64,000 nt of DNA, from contig CALFMO010000044.1 in assembly GCA_937879855.1 (NCBI GenBank), forward strand, positions 1 through 64,000, given 5' to 3'. The notes beneath the pieces were generated by a model. It searched no databases, was not told the DNA's origin, and saw nothing but the letters and a program-made list of their open reading frames with translations. This document shows, one piece after another, positions 1 to 8,913 of this stretch. Source of the DNA: an uncultured Acidobacteriaceae bacterium (GTDB taxonomy: Bacteria > Acidobacteriota > Terriglobia > Terriglobales > Acidobacteriaceae). Every line of letters starts with the position of its first letter. The first letter of the stretch is position 1. A program made the position numbers and the translations under genes.

Positions 1-139
1 TGACACCGAGCACGCGAAAGCGTCTGCCGCTAAGGCTTCGTTCAAACGGGCTTCTCGGAAGTTATGGGGCAGGGTGTCGACCCTCCGCACAACATTTGCT
101 AGTCAAAAGGAGCGGTGGCCGGCTGGACCGCCCCGTGGT

Positions 140-874
140 CTAGAGCGACTGCGAGAACCGAGCTTCCAGGAACTCTCCAAGCTTCGCCGTGGCCTTGAAT
201 TGCGGTATCGGCTCCAGTCCCTTGAACGCAGAAGTGAACGCATTCGAGAGACTCCAGATCGTCCGCGACCGGAATTCCTCATACTTCGGCTCGAAGTAGA
301 GGTCATGCACGGTACGGGCAAGATGTTTGGGTGCTTCTAGTCTGCCCTCGACAAACGCTTCGTAGATGACCACCTTGGCGGTGACGTCCGTCAGTTCGCT
401 TCTCTGCCAGATTTCCACCTGCTTTCGCATCGGCTCGAAGTTGCGCTGCATTCGGTCGACACCCACCGAGATGCAGTCAATGAGCGAGAACGACTTTGAG
501 TGTTTTGCGAGCACGGGCGTGAAGTCCCCGGCGAACGCCATGTTCGAGCACACAAACACGCGATAGCCGCAGGTCATCGCCAGACGCATGCTCTTGTCAT
601 GCGAGTTGCGAAGCCCGATGGAAAAGCGGCATCCTTCCATCTCGGTTTCGAGATCGAGGACACCGAATGCCTTCATGCCGTCCGGTGACACCGCGTACTC
701 GTCGTGGACGACTCCGATGTGCCGAAACCCGAGAGTCTCGACCAAGGCTTGCACGATCTCGTGGTGTGGGATCGGGCGGTGCGTTTCCGTTGCCGGTGGT
801 GTCGGCACCCGGGTTAGTTCTTCGCGGCCAATCGTCCGGCCGTTATAGCCAATGAGCGTACTAGTTTCTGACAT
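140..874 (-). CDS. DUF932-type phage/plasmid protein
   Basis: This is a soluble protein of about 244 residues of the DUF932 kind found on plasmids, phages and conjugative elements; its biochemical role is not established. The central part, with a GFRHIGVVHDEYAVS stretch and a later GYRVFVCSNMAFAGDF stretch, is what I recognise. The start at 874 (MSETSTL) is preferred over an upstream in-frame ATG at 955, because a strong AAGGAGG lies just upstream of it. It follows the helicase gene on the same strand with a short gap and is the last gene of that unit in this window. Family assignment is from memory of the motif pattern. Confidence 0.75.
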   Translation of the reverse strand: MSETSTLIGYNGRTIGREELTRVPTPPATETHRPIPHHEIVQALVETLGFRHIGVVHDEYAVSPDGMKAFGVLDLETEMEGCRFSIGLRNSHDKSMRLAMTCGYRVFVCSNMAFAGDFTPVLAKHSKSFSLIDCISVGVDRMQRNFEPMRKQVEIWQRSELTDVTAKVVIYEAFVEGRLEAPKHLARTVHDLYFEPKYEEFRSRTIWSLSNAFTSAFKGLEPIPQFKATAKLGEFLEARFSQSL

Positions 875-956
875 ACTACTTTCCTCCTTGTTGATTTGAA
901 CTGCGATTTCTGAAGGGTGAGAGAAGGGCGGGTGTGATTCGCTGACGCAGCTCACA

Positions 957-3287
957 TCATCCGAATAACGTTGCCTGCTCCGGGATAGTCGGCTTCGTTC
1001 GTGACCTTCTGCCCGACAGCGACCCCGGTCGTTGCCCGAAGATCAAGACCGAATCTCCTGCGATGGCCTCTTCGACAAGGGCCGCAGGGTCAGGCTGAAC
1101 GCCCGGCAAGATAGCCGGCGCTTCGATGAGGGAGACTTCTCCGTTTGAACGAGAGGTTGCGGGAAACAGTTTCTGGTGTTCCGCGTTGAGGGACTTCCAG
1201 ACAGCATCGGCTGTTTCTCCGATTCCGTTCCTTTCGACCAGTTCCCGTGCCATCGCCGAGAGCATGTCATCGTCTTCGTCGATGTTCTGTAATCCCTCGC
1301 CGGCGAACTTGCCCTCCATGGTCAGGGCCACTAAAAGTTTCTTTCCCATCAGGCGCAGACAGGCCGTCTGCATGGTGCCTTCGTAGCAAAGAAACTTCAC
1401 TCGCACCGGGCGCCTCTGACCGATCCGCCAGGACCTGCGGCTGGCTTGCCGTAAGGTATGCAGCGAGTATCCCGATTCGTAGAACAGGATGGTCGGGAAG
1501 TCCAGGAGATCGAGTCCGGTCTCGACCAGCTTGGGATGGGAGATTACGACTTGTACACCTTCCTTGATTTGTCGCGCATACCAGGCTTCGCGTTTCGACG
1601 TATCCACGCTCGACCGCAGAACAGCTGTCCGTATGCCTTCAGTGCTCAGGATACGTTGCAGCCGGGCAGTAACGTCGTGCTTCTGCGTGTACACCGCGAA
1701 CACCTGGCAGCGGCGGCCTTCAGCGAGTTCCTTCTTGACCTCCTCGATCAGCTTCCGTTCCTTGGAATACAGTTGGTCTTGGGGAAGATCTCGCGTCTCG
1801 GCAATGACGAATGAGACATTGCGCCTTACTTCCTGGTCGAACTCCTTGCCATACAGCGTTCCTAATCCATAGGGATGGTCTGGATAGAGCAGTAGGGTGT
1901 TGAGCATCGTGCTCAACACGGAGCGATTGCCTCTGTGCTCCTTCAATGCCTTCCGAATGGCATCTTCCAGTTCCCTATATGCCGCCATCATCAGCGGGTC
2001 CATCGGGACGCTCAGATAGCTCTCTTCGTAGGGCGGAAGCTCTGCCGAGATGTCTTCGAGAAAGACGAAGGCACAGAGCTGTATCAGAAATTCGCCGAAG
2101 AGCAAAGGAGAAGCTCCCGGCTTTCGCCGAACCATGCTGGTTGGTTTGGCTTTGGAGCACCGATTATCGGTGGTCTCTACTTTTGTGATGGTTTCGAGAA
2201 CACCGTAGTCTTGGGTGAAGGAACTTCTTCCTGTCGTGCCCCACTCATAGCCATGTTCCTTCATCCTTCCCGCTTCGAGCCGGAACAAGGTATTGAAGAG
2301 ATCGTCCGCATATCCCCCAAGAAGCGTTCCCGTCAGCCCCACAATCCGGTCTGTACACGAAGCCAAGGTGCCGAGAGCGTTGCCTTGGGCCGTATCGCCC
2401 GCCAGTTGGTGAATCTCGTCGCAAATCGTGTAATCGAACCAGCCCGGCATATAGCGTCCGATGAATTCAATCGGCGCCATGCGGCGGATCTTGTCCGAGT
2501 CTGCCTGCCAGAGCGGGCTGTGCACTGGACGGCAGGACTTGTCTCCTCTGGACTCGATCGTCTCCGAGATCTTGACCTTCTCAAACTCGGCCAGAGTCAG
2601 GCGGCTGTCGTCGACGATGACGGGTTTGCCGGTGTCGGAATTGACGACGCAGCCCGTGTACGGGCCCGAGAGCGGCACGCGGTAAGCATGGCGCCAGAAA
2701 TAGCCTAGCTTCGCCCGTTCACGGCCTACGATGAAGAGCGAGGGTCTCCCGCAGAGCGACTGCCAGCGTTTCCTGGCACTCGGCGAATCTTTGCGTAGCC
2801 GCAGTTCGCTCAACGTTGTACGCAAACCTTCGCGCACGATACGGCCCTGCCGCAGCCGCACTTCGTTCACGCCGTGGGATTTGTTCTCGTCGCCGCCATT
2901 TCGCAAATCATCGATCACGAACACGCGTAGCCCCGGCAATGTTAGAAACGCTTCACGCGCCCACTTCTCCACCAAGTGCGGAGGAACCATAGCCAAAGAT
3001 GTGGATCGCTTTCCTTCGCTATGAACGTGGATTGCACCAAGTGAAATCAGGGTCTTGCCGGTGCCGCATTCCGCGATCACCATGCCGGTTCGCGCATGCT
3101 GCCAGCGTTTTGCAATTCCCATGATCGCGATGGTCTGCGCAAGGAAGGGCTTTCGCAGCAGCCCGGCGATCCGAGTGGAAGGTGGATCGTCAAATCGGTG
3201 GAGCGCGGGATACTCTTGAAGAATGCGCTCTCCCAAAAGGGTCGCGTGGGTGCGCATGTAATCATAGATGGTGAAAAGTTCGGACAT
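957..3287 (-). CDS. SNF2-like DEAD/DEAH-box helicase
   Basis: This is a superfamily 2 ATPase of 776 residues, probably a DNA translocase or helicase. The N-terminal RecA-like lobe has Walker A ECGTGKT (residues 73-79), a DEIH Walker B (290-293) and motif III-like GLTGT (317-321). The C-terminal lobe has a motif V-like LVETGLDLL and a motif VI QASRRSWRIGQ, which is typical of SNF2 proteins. About 200 residues are inserted between Walker A and DEIH. The DUF932 gene follows immediately. Genes of this type are common in the accessory DNA-processing modules of conjugative elements. Substrate and partner are unknown; protection of incoming DNA or replication of the element are both possible. Confidence 0.85.
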   Translation of the reverse strand: MSELFTIYDYMRTHATLLGERILQEYPALHRFDDPPSTRIAGLLRKPFLAQTIAIMGIAKRWQHARTGMVIAECGTGKTLISLGAIHVHSEGKRSTSLAMVPPHLVEKWAREAFLTLPGLRVFVIDDLRNGGDENKSHGVNEVRLRQGRIVREGLRTTLSELRLRKDSPSARKRWQSLCGRPSLFIVGRERAKLGYFWRHAYRVPLSGPYTGCVVNSDTGKPVIVDDSRLTLAEFEKVKISETIESRGDKSCRPVHSPLWQADSDKIRRMAPIEFIGRYMPGWFDYTICDEIHQLAGDTAQGNALGTLASCTDRIVGLTGTLLGGYADDLFNTLFRLEAGRMKEHGYEWGTTGRSSFTQDYGVLETITKVETTDNRCSKAKPTSMVRRKPGASPLLFGEFLIQLCAFVFLEDISAELPPYEESYLSVPMDPLMMAAYRELEDAIRKALKEHRGNRSVLSTMLNTLLLYPDHPYGLGTLYGKEFDQEVRRNVSFVIAETRDLPQDQLYSKERKLIEEVKKELAEGRRCQVFAVYTQKHDVTARLQRILSTEGIRTAVLRSSVDTSKREAWYARQIKEGVQVVISHPKLVETGLDLLDFPTILFYESGYSLHTLRQASRRSWRIGQRRPVRVKFLCYEGTMQTACLRLMGKKLLVALTMEGKFAGEGLQNIDEDDDMLSAMARELVERNGIGETADAVWKSLNAEHQKLFPATSRSNGEVSLIEAPAILPGVQPDPAALVEEAIAGDSVLIFGQRPGSLSGRRSRTKPTIPEQATLFG

Positions 3288-3714
3288 AGAAATCCTCGGC
3301 TACCAAGCGATGGACTTGTGAACGGGCAAGAGTAACGAATGTGAAGGACCGAAGATCGGTATAGGCCGAGCGTGGCTTGTTTCGGCACAGAGCCAAGCGG
3401 TCAGACGCACTTACCTCTGTCTACGCTTCAAGCAAAACCTGGCGGCGTCGCCCGTAAGACTCAAGGCTCGAATGCCGGTTCATCCCGGCGCTCCGTGAGT
3501 TGGCCAATCGAGAGGGATCTATCGACGGACTGCGGCCGATTTTCCCTCGTGCCGGTTTAGCAAACCGAACGAGGGAGTGGTTTCTCATTGGGGCTTCCGA
3601 TTCGCCGCGGCTCGAGAAAGATCGCGGCGCATGTCTTGTAACGTCGCGATGGATGAAGCAATTCAACTAAGGGCGGAATTTGACTTGATGATGTACCATC
3701 ATCGTGCTTCCCCT
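3288..3714. other. intergenic stretch without a recognisable gene
   Basis: This gap lies between the divergently oriented helicase gene (minus) and the first zinc-ribbon-like gene (plus). Open frames occur on both strands, but none has a plausible ribosome binding site plus recognisable protein. It probably carries the promoters of the two divergent units. Confidence 0.4.
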
Positions 3715-3933
3715 ATGACGGTTAAGAAACATTTTCAGCCGGGGGAATCGGCTCCGGAGACCGCCGTGTATGGAGTTATTCACGATGGGCATCGGGCGAT
3801 CCACCATGCCACTCTCCGGAACGGGGAGCGGTTTCCGCAATGCAACAAGTGCAAAGACAGAGTGCGATTTGAGATACTTCAGAGCGCATCATTCGGTCGC
3901 AGCGCCAGCACGAGGAAACGAACCGGAAGGTAG
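3715..3933 (+). CDS. small single-CxxC protein, paralog 1
   Basis: This is one of five related small proteins encoded between 3.7 and 6.1 kb. The core reads F-Q-P-G-E, then a VYGVIHDGHR segment, then GERFPQCNKCKDRVRFEI. The FPxCxxC knuckle and the nearby histidines could bind one metal ion, possibly as a dimer. The N-terminal PGE...Y layout is reminiscent of the YjzC family, but this is a weak resemblance. The start is uncertain: in-frame ATGs at 3649, 3688 and 3691 would add residues, and none has a strong ribosome binding site. The gene is transcribed in the same direction as paralog 2, 72 bp downstream. Function unknown. Confidence 0.6.
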   Translation: MTVKKHFQPGESAPETAVYGVIHDGHRAIHHATLRNGERFPQCNKCKDRVRFEILQSASFGRSASTRKRTGR

Positions 3934-4005
3934 AATGCCGTACCCGAGTAGGGCAAGCAACCGAGCCGCTGTACAGATCATTTTTGAGATGTGAGGGAAG
4001 GAACA

Positions 4006-4344
4006 ATGCCAGCATTTCACCCTGCAAAGCGATCGTCCATTTTTGCAGCTACGCAGAGACCGAGTCCTAGACCGCCAGTCGCTAAAGGGCAAGGAAGGCG
4101 TCCTCATAGTCATCGGAAAGCCGCCTCGTCTCCGCGTGAAACCTATCGAGCCGGAGAGATTGTGAGACAGAGCGGCATCTATGAAGCGGTCCACGAGGGC
4201 GCGCATCGCGCCCCGCACGACCTAGTCATGATCGGGTCAGATTTGTTCCCTCCTTGCGACACCTGTTCCGATCAGGTTCGTTTCCGGCTTGTTCGGTCAG
4301 CACCCTACATCTTCACCGACGAGGATTTCGAAAAGCCTCGGTGA
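4006..4344 (+). CDS. small single-CxxC protein, paralog 2
   Basis: This is a 112-residue protein with a basic, probably disordered N-terminal 45 residues followed by the shared core: YRAGEIVRQSGIYEAVHEG, then DLFPPCDTCSDQVRFRL, then a SAPYIFTDEDFE tail. The start at 4006 has a good GGAAGGA ribosome binding site; a GTG at 3991 is less likely. It is the longest well-defined member of the local family. The core ends in an A-P-Y/H motif shared with paralogs 4 and 5. I infer a metal-binding or nucleic-acid/protein adaptor role only from the cysteine pair and the basic tail. Function unknown. Confidence 0.7.
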   Translation: MPAFHPAKRSSIFAATQRPSPRPPVAKGQGRRPHSHRKAASSPRETYRAGEIVRQSGIYEAVHEGAHRAPHDLVMIGSDLFPPCDTCSDQVRFRLVRSAPYIFTDEDFEKPR

Positions 4345-4347
4345 ATC

Positions 4348-4566
4348 CTACCCACGAATTTTCTTTTCAGATTCCTTCCCTTCGGTACCAAAGATCAATT
4401 GGAACCGTACCCGCTTCCCACATTTGGTGCAGGTCGGAAAAGTCTCGTCCGCACGAAAACTTACTTCGTGCGGTCGCCGGTGGCGCTGATGCGTCACTCT
4501 ATAAATTCCCGGCTTCTGAACCATCTCGCCCGGCTTGTGCTGTGTCTTGCCAGAATCGGAAACCAT
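4348..4566 (-). CDS. small single-CxxC protein, paralog 3
   Basis: The core is HKPGEMVQKPGIYRVTHQRH, then ETFPTCTKCGKRVRFQL. This is the closest of the set to paralog 5 in its H-x-x-H-R-x-P-H-E-V segment. It is on the minus strand and converges with paralog 2, leaving 3 bp between the two stop codons. Its likely start at 4566 lies inside the 3' end of paralog 4 in another frame, an overlap of about 68 bp. This suggests either tight packing or a shift that extended paralog 4. An upstream in-frame ATG at 4632 is also possible. Confidence 0.6.
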   Translation of the reverse strand: MVSDSGKTQHKPGEMVQKPGIYRVTHQRHRRPHEVSFRADETFPTCTKCGKRVRFQLIFGTEGKESEKKIRG

Positions 4567-4882
4567 GGGCCCACCCGAGTTGCACAGGAAGATTCTGTTG
4601 TTGAACGGTCGTTTCCGAGTGCAGGTCGCCAACTGTCAAAGTAGATTCCATAAAGTCCGGATCTTCAGAGATGTGGGGAACCGCTTTTACTAATTTGTAC
4701 CTGACCTTGTCTCCACAACTCCTGCACGAAGGGAAGATCCCATTGACAGTGAAAATTACGGTGGTCCTGGGCTCGTCGTAATGACAAATTTCATATACGC
4801 CCGATTCGGAGACTAGTTGTCCCGGCGAGTATGGGCAGTCTGACTGGTCAACTCCATTGGAGCGCGCCGCAAAGTCTTCCAT
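4499..4882 (-). CDS. small single-CxxC protein, paralog 4
   Basis: The start at 4882 (MEDFAARS) has a good GAGGTG site. The core is YSPGQLVSESGVYEICHYDE, then GIFPSCRSCGDKVRYKLVKAVPHI. The middle of the core is diverged: the HRxPH part is replaced by PRTTV. The last 40 or so residues have no counterpart in the paralogs and overlap the start of paralog 3 in a different frame, so the C-terminus may be a read-through extension. Function unknown. Confidence 0.65.
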   Translation of the reverse strand: MEDFAARSNGVDQSDCPYSPGQLVSESGVYEICHYDEPRTTVIFTVNGIFPSCRSCGDKVRYKLVKAVPHISEDPDFMESTLTVGDLHSETTVQQQNLPVQLGWAHGFRFWQDTAQAGRDGSEAGNL

Positions 4883-5119
4883 TGTTTCACCTCTAGCATC
4901 GACTCGCATCCTGACCGTTAGCGAAGGGGTCAAGTTGTCAGGTGAAGAGAAGTGACCGCGGCTTCGCCACCGCAGACAGAAAACCTCTCATCGCAAACCG
5001 CGAGTAAGATGCTGATCACACATCGCAGAGTTGGTTTGGGGGAATCGAGCTAAATCACGGAATGCTTCTGCCTGACGGATATCACCTACGCGGTTCTTAG
5101 ATCGCCGCTCAGTGGCAAT

Positions 5120-5815
5120 TTAGATGGGCTTTTTTTCGACCGCGTCAACTGGTGCCTCGATAGTGACGTCGACCTGAGCACCGGCTTTCAGCCGAACTTT
5201 CTCTCCAGCGGAATTCTCAAGTGAGTTTTCAACGCGGATCTCTCTATACAAGTCGTCAGCTCCCTGTATCGCGATCTGCGCTTTTTCGGGTTCATTGGGA
5301 GTGATTTCTTTGACGATTTTTTCCACAACTCCGGGTAAAGTAATAGCGGGCTTTTCGCTGTCACCGTTTCCAGCTTTCGTCGGATCGTTTGTCATGGCAC
5401 CCTCCTCTAGCTTGCTGACAAACTGTTTTCCTTCTACGACTGCCAATATAGCCGGGATTAGGTCCGTTGAGGCGGCAGACTTCACAACATAGGCGTGCCC
5501 GCCGCTGGCGAGTGCCGCTTGGGCTATCCTCGCCAATTTGTGCTGACTCAGAAAGACGATACGAGACTTCGGAGCAACCCGACGGATCCGGGCAGCGGCC
5601 TCGATGCCACCGAAGGTGGGCATGCTGATGTCGAGCACAACAATGTCTGGTTGAAGTTCTTCAGCATTGCGGACGCCCTCCAACCCGTTCGCCGCCTCGC
5701 ATATGACTTCAAATCCCGCGTGACTCGTTAGGCGTTCGCAAATCTTCTTTCGAACGCTCTCGTTGTCATCGACAACCAAAATCGTCAGGGACTTGGGAGT
5801 GTCTGCTTTCACCAC
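5120..5815 (-). CDS. response regulator with C-terminal extension
   Basis: This is a CheY-like receiver (residues about 10-125) with VVDDNES at the first strand, phospho-acceptor aspartate in VVLDISMP, and K in the VVKS segment. It lacks a LuxR DNA-binding domain and instead carries about 100 extra residues that end in a lysine/proline-rich tail. The extension resembles no output domain I know. The receiver is very similar to the one-domain regulator at 56.1-56.5 kb, sharing AEELQPD, RVAPKS and IVFLSQH. It starts at a GTG. It lies among the CxxC paralogs, and no histidine kinase is nearby. Target unknown. Confidence 0.85.
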   Translation of the reverse strand: MVKADTPKSLTILVVDDNESVRKKICERLTSHAGFEVICEAANGLEGVRNAEELQPDIVVLDISMPTFGGIEAAARIRRVAPKSRIVFLSQHKLARIAQAALASGGHAYVVKSAASTDLIPAILAVVEGKQFVSKLEEGAMTNDPTKAGNGDSEKPAITLPGVVEKIVKEITPNEPEKAQIAIQGADDLYREIRVENSLENSAGEKVRLKAGAQVDVTIEAPVDAVEKKPI

Positions 5816-5848
5816 GGCATTCCTCAGATCCAGCCCATTGTAATGTGG

Positions 5849-6124
5849 TCAACGGACAAGGCCAAGGGTGAGAGGATTGATCGGCCCCTCATCATCCAAA
5901 TCCGGCAAGGCATACACCTGAACCTGGAAAGCGGTGCCGTCTCGCTGATAAGGGGCGGCGTGAACCAGTTCGAATTCGACTCTGTCGCCGCATTTGGCGC
6001 AGCGTGGAAATGTCTCACCCTTCAAAAGGGTGACTTCATGCGGCAGCCGATGTTGCTGGTGGATGACTTTGTAAACTCCGCTATCCGGGATCTGTTGGCC
6101 AGTCTTGAAAGTTGGCGCGCCCAC
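5849..6124 (-). CDS. small single-CxxC protein, paralog 5
   Basis: This is a 91-residue protein starting at GTG 6124, with the clearest version of the family core: FKTGQQIPDSGVYKVIHQQH, then RLPHEV, then ETFPRCAKCGDRVEFEL, then an HAAPY motif. The C-terminal 30 residues are acidic and unique. It is transcribed on the minus strand, 33 bp upstream of the response regulator, so the two may form a unit. The five paralogs align without large gaps. Function unknown. Confidence 0.65.
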   Translation of the reverse strand: MGAPTFKTGQQIPDSGVYKVIHQQHRLPHEVTLLKGETFPRCAKCGDRVEFELVHAAPYQRDGTAFQVQVYALPDLDDEGPINPLTLGLVR

Positions 6125-6214
6125 AATGGGCGGTATTCTAGCGCAAATTTCAAAGGCACCGCGTAAGGTGATTACTGTACCCGAACCGGGAGTACGTGGT
6201 ATGGGTAGTAGAAA

Positions 6215-6898
6215 TTAGGAAAATCGCTGGTTGTCCCACAGGAAGAGGTCTTCGAGATTCATCCTCGGCCAGCGGATCGAACCTGTCTGGGTCGGAAATC
6301 GGATCGCGCCACTCTCGACGCCCCAGCTGAGCCAGTCGAGAAACTGCTCCTTCTCGCCTTTGACAATCACCGGATCACATCCGATACCAAACGCATGCAT
6401 CAACGCATGATGCGTATCCAGTTCGTCCGCAAACCAGTCCGCCCATTCCGGGATTCCCGGAATCCCGTAGATGTGAGCGATGGAAGCCCAAACAAATCTC
6501 TTGTCCGAGCCTGCCAGCAGAGTCCTTCCCGAGCCCGCAGACATGTTTCCCGAGGCGAACTCTTCCGACATGCCGATGAGGTGACGCAGCGGCTTTTTTC
6601 GCCCGGCTAGCTGTAGCGATCCTTTGAAACACTGCGCGTTCCGCTCCAGACATACCCGGGTTGCCTGGACATCCGGCCCTTCGACCATGAACCGGTCTCC
6701 CATGGAGATTGCCGCGCTAATCGCCGAGATCTGCGTATCTCCGCCAACCACGGAAATCAAATGCGCTTTCGCTTGTCGGGGAGGATCCGGCAAGACCTCT
6801 CCGATGAAACGGGCGAGGCGAAGCTTGATGCTCGTCGTTGTTTTCTCCGTGCTCTTTATATAGGTGAGCCAGCCGAAGCGAAGGTGTGCATTTTTCAT
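6215..6898 (-). CDS. hypothetical protein coupled to methyltransferase
   Basis: This is a soluble protein of 227 residues that I do not recognise. The start has an AAGGAG ribosome binding site and overlaps the methyltransferase stop codon by 4 bp (ATGA), so the two are translationally coupled. The sequence has a hydrophobic LISVVGGDTQISAISAAI segment and a tryptophan-rich middle (GIPEWADWF), with no catalytic signature I can name. Conservation next to the DUF6094-like methyltransferase would suggest a partner role in DNA modification or recognition (inference). Confidence 0.7.
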   Translation of the reverse strand: MKNAHLRFGWLTYIKSTEKTTTSIKLRLARFIGEVLPDPPRQAKAHLISVVGGDTQISAISAAISMGDRFMVEGPDVQATRVCLERNAQCFKGSLQLAGRKKPLRHLIGMSEEFASGNMSAGSGRTLLAGSDKRFVWASIAHIYGIPGIPEWADWFADELDTHHALMHAFGIGCDPVIVKGEKEQFLDWLSWGVESGAIRFPTQTGSIRWPRMNLEDLFLWDNQRFS

Positions 6899-7932
6899 TC
6901 CCGCTCCTTCTTTTCGTGCGTGAGGATCCGGGTCTTGCCATTGGCGAAGACCAGCGTCAATTCATGAGAGAAGCGCTCACGATCGTGCAGAATCTTCGTT
7001 CCGTCCTCTTCCTCTTCTTCCCAGTGGTCGGTGAACTTCACCGACCGCCAGTGCGCGATGTGGCGATCTTCTCCTTCGCCGAACACCCCGTTGAGCATCC
7101 CCGCGGTACAGAGCAGGCCGACATGGCCACCATGCAAAGGGGTGAGTGGCCGGCCGCGAACATCTCGTTGCTTTGGGAGGAGGATGCGGCTGGCCTGACG
7201 GTATGCCGCCGAGTCTGGCAGCAAGTCCTCCACTTCGTCGAGTGGAATTCCAACATGAGTGAGCGTCACAGGCCCGGATTCTGGAATCTCGTACCGCCTT
7301 GCCGACGCTTGGCCCAAGGTTTCAAGATCGGCCTTGCCAGCAAGCATCTCCAGCCAGCGCACGGAGTCGAGCAGTGCGGAGTCTCGCAGGTGCTGGTGGC
7401 GCCTACGCCGGACGCCGAAGACAGCAACCTGCTTGTACTGCACACTCGCAGGGTCGATCAGCCTGTACACGGAGAGATCGGTAAAGTGCTCGCTCAAGAT
7501 CCTCGCGCAGACTCTTAGTTGTGGTTGCGGAATCACCAATACCAGGACCGCGCCGGCTTTTAGCCAGCGATAGGTATGCTCCAGAAACACGAACTCTAGG
7601 CGGTGGTTGTTGGCCTGCCCGGTCTCAAAGTCGTAGGGAGGATTGAGATAGAGCAGCGACAGCACTTCGGCTGGGCAGCGCACTTCGAGCGTGTCGGCTT
7701 GCAACACCTCAATGCCAAGACTCCGGGCCTGTTCCACTCGGTTCGCGTCGATCTCAATGCCGTAACAACGGGCGCATGTTCCCTGAAGCAAACGCGTGAA
7801 CGCCACGCCATCTCCCCCACACGGATCAAGTGCTGAAAACTCGTAAGCGAAGGTGAGGCAATTTCGGAGGCGCTCGGCTTCAGCTAAGGGAAGGGGGAAA
7901 AAGCCTAATTTCGTTTTGCCATGGGGCCGCAC
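6895..7932 (-). CDS. DUF6094-like N6-adenine methyltransferase
   Basis: This is a class I SAM-dependent methyltransferase of 345 residues. It has a SAM-binding LDPCGGDG motif (residues 35-42), an acidic GIEID at the end of the second strand, and a catalytic NPPY (97-100), as in amino-methyltransferases acting on adenine or glutamine. The layout matches the DUF6094 group found on plasmids and conjugative elements. It starts at GTG 7932 behind a GAGGAG site. A 96-residue companion gene lies just upstream and the unknown 227-residue gene overlaps downstream. The likely role is modification of the element's own DNA; target specificity is unknown. Confidence 0.8.
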   Translation of the reverse strand: MRPHGKTKLGFFPLPLAEAERLRNCLTFAYEFSALDPCGGDGVAFTRLLQGTCARCYGIEIDANRVEQARSLGIEVLQADTLEVRCPAEVLSLLYLNPPYDFETGQANNHRLEFVFLEHTYRWLKAGAVLVLVIPQPQLRVCARILSEHFTDLSVYRLIDPASVQYKQVAVFGVRRRRHQHLRDSALLDSVRWLEMLAGKADLETLGQASARRYEIPESGPVTLTHVGIPLDEVEDLLPDSAAYRQASRILLPKQRDVRGRPLTPLHGGHVGLLCTAGMLNGVFGEGEDRHIAHWRSVKFTDHWEEEEEDGTKILHDRERFSHELTLVFANGKTRILTHEKKERE

Positions 7933-7968
7933 GGGAAATCTCCTCGAAGAAAAGCGAGCATTGGCTTG

Positions 7969-8259
7969 CTAGTACTCGGCCGGCAGCAGTAGCGTGGTCA
8001 CTGAGCGGTCCGCTTCCGTGATGATCCAGAGCCTTTCTGTATCGGTGACCGGGTAGCTGCTCATCAGACGGAACCCATACTTGAGGCTCAATTCGTTTTC
8101 AGTTTTGTCGTCCTGGCAGAGATCGCCCCAGTCACCACGGAGATGCCGGGAGAGGAATTCCAGGGGCGACTGATTGGCCTGCTCCAATAAAGCGAGTGCG
8201 CCTGGCGTGGCAACAATTTGGCCTGCGGAAAAAAGCGGAATCGTGGGTAGGGAGTTCAT
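7969..8259 (-). CDS. small conserved plasmid-type protein
   Basis: This is a 96-residue protein beginning MNSLPTIPLF with a strong GGAGGTGA ribosome binding site. It has a GALALLEQANQSP helix, an HLRGDWGDLCQDD stretch and a hydrophobic end (TTLLLPAEY). I have seen this pattern in short uncharacterised proteins beside plasmid methyltransferases; its role is unknown. It is upstream of and co-oriented with the methyltransferase. Confidence 0.75.
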   Translation of the reverse strand: MNSLPTIPLFSAGQIVATPGALALLEQANQSPLEFLSRHLRGDWGDLCQDDKTENELSLKYGFRLMSSYPVTDTERLWIITEADRSVTTLLLPAEY

Positions 8260-8353
8260 AGTTCACCTCCGGTTTCATGGCTTGGCTGATCTGGATGCAA
8301 GGCAGAATGGATCCATGCGGACCAGAGCAACCGATCAAGCAGGGAGTTTTAAA

Positions 8354-8608
8354 TCACTTGTTTTCGGTGTTTGGAAGCTGGCCGGGCTCATCAATGGCGC
8401 GCTGTTCTTCGCGACCGCTCGAACTTCGGACCAGGATGCCATTCTCGTTCTCAGCCCTTCTCTTCGCGATCTTGGTGTAAAGATGAATGACGTACAGAGA
8501 TTCACACCCTTCACAATTCGAATGCTGTGGCTGTCCGTCGCGCGCGGGGGCATAACGAGGGTGCAGGCTGCATTTGCCATCGAAACGAAATCGGATTCTG
8601 AGCGACAT
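8354..8608 (-). CDS. small Cys-containing hypothetical protein
   Basis: This is an 84-residue protein starting MSLRIRFRF with a GAGG site seven bases upstream. It contains CSLHPRY, then HSNCEGCESLYVIHLY, so three cysteines and several histidines could bind zinc. The C-terminal third is polar. It is transcribed with the 71-75-residue gene immediately upstream, separated by 8 bp. Function unknown; the compact N-terminal half is the part likely to be conserved. Confidence 0.65.
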   Translation of the reverse strand: MSLRIRFRFDGKCSLHPRYAPARDGQPQHSNCEGCESLYVIHLYTKIAKRRAENENGILVRSSSGREEQRAIDEPGQLPNTENK

Positions 8609-8616
8609 CGAATACC

Positions 8617-8829
8617 TCACCAATCGCGGTGCGAACCGCGTCCTCCGTTGATCGCCTGCGCAACCAGTTCGTCGACCGTATCGGAGACGGGCAACTCCCG
8701 AATAGCGATGAAGGAGCAGAGGCCGTTCACAGGTATCGGCCGCTCATCTTCGATTCGGTAGCCGTGCTCGATGTGTTCTTGTTTCCGTTTTTCGTACAAG
8801 TCGGCCCTGGTGGTCACACGAATTCTCAT
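8617..8829 (-). CDS. small hypothetical protein
   Basis: This is a roughly 70-residue protein (MRIRVTTRADLYEKRKQ...) with a good GAGG site before the ATG at 8829. ATGs at 8835 and 8841 are alternatives. It is charged and soluble, with no recognised motif. It lies in a run of small minus-strand genes between the methyltransferase companion and the 73-residue gene at 8914. Confidence 0.6.
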   Translation of the reverse strand: MRIRVTTRADLYEKRKQEHIEHGYRIEDERPIPVNGLCSFIAIRELPVSDTVDELVAQAINGGRGSHRDW

Positions 8830-8913
8830 GGCCATCCTCATTTCTAATGAATTGACGATCGGGTTGAAGTCGGAGCTAGGTGGGCGTTGATTGAGCGGGA
8901 GCTCGCGCCGGCA

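Noticed and set aside
1935..2708. 257-codon plus-strand open frame
   Set aside because: It lies wholly opposite the helicase gene, has no ribosome binding site or recognisable motif, and mirrors the codon bias of the real gene.
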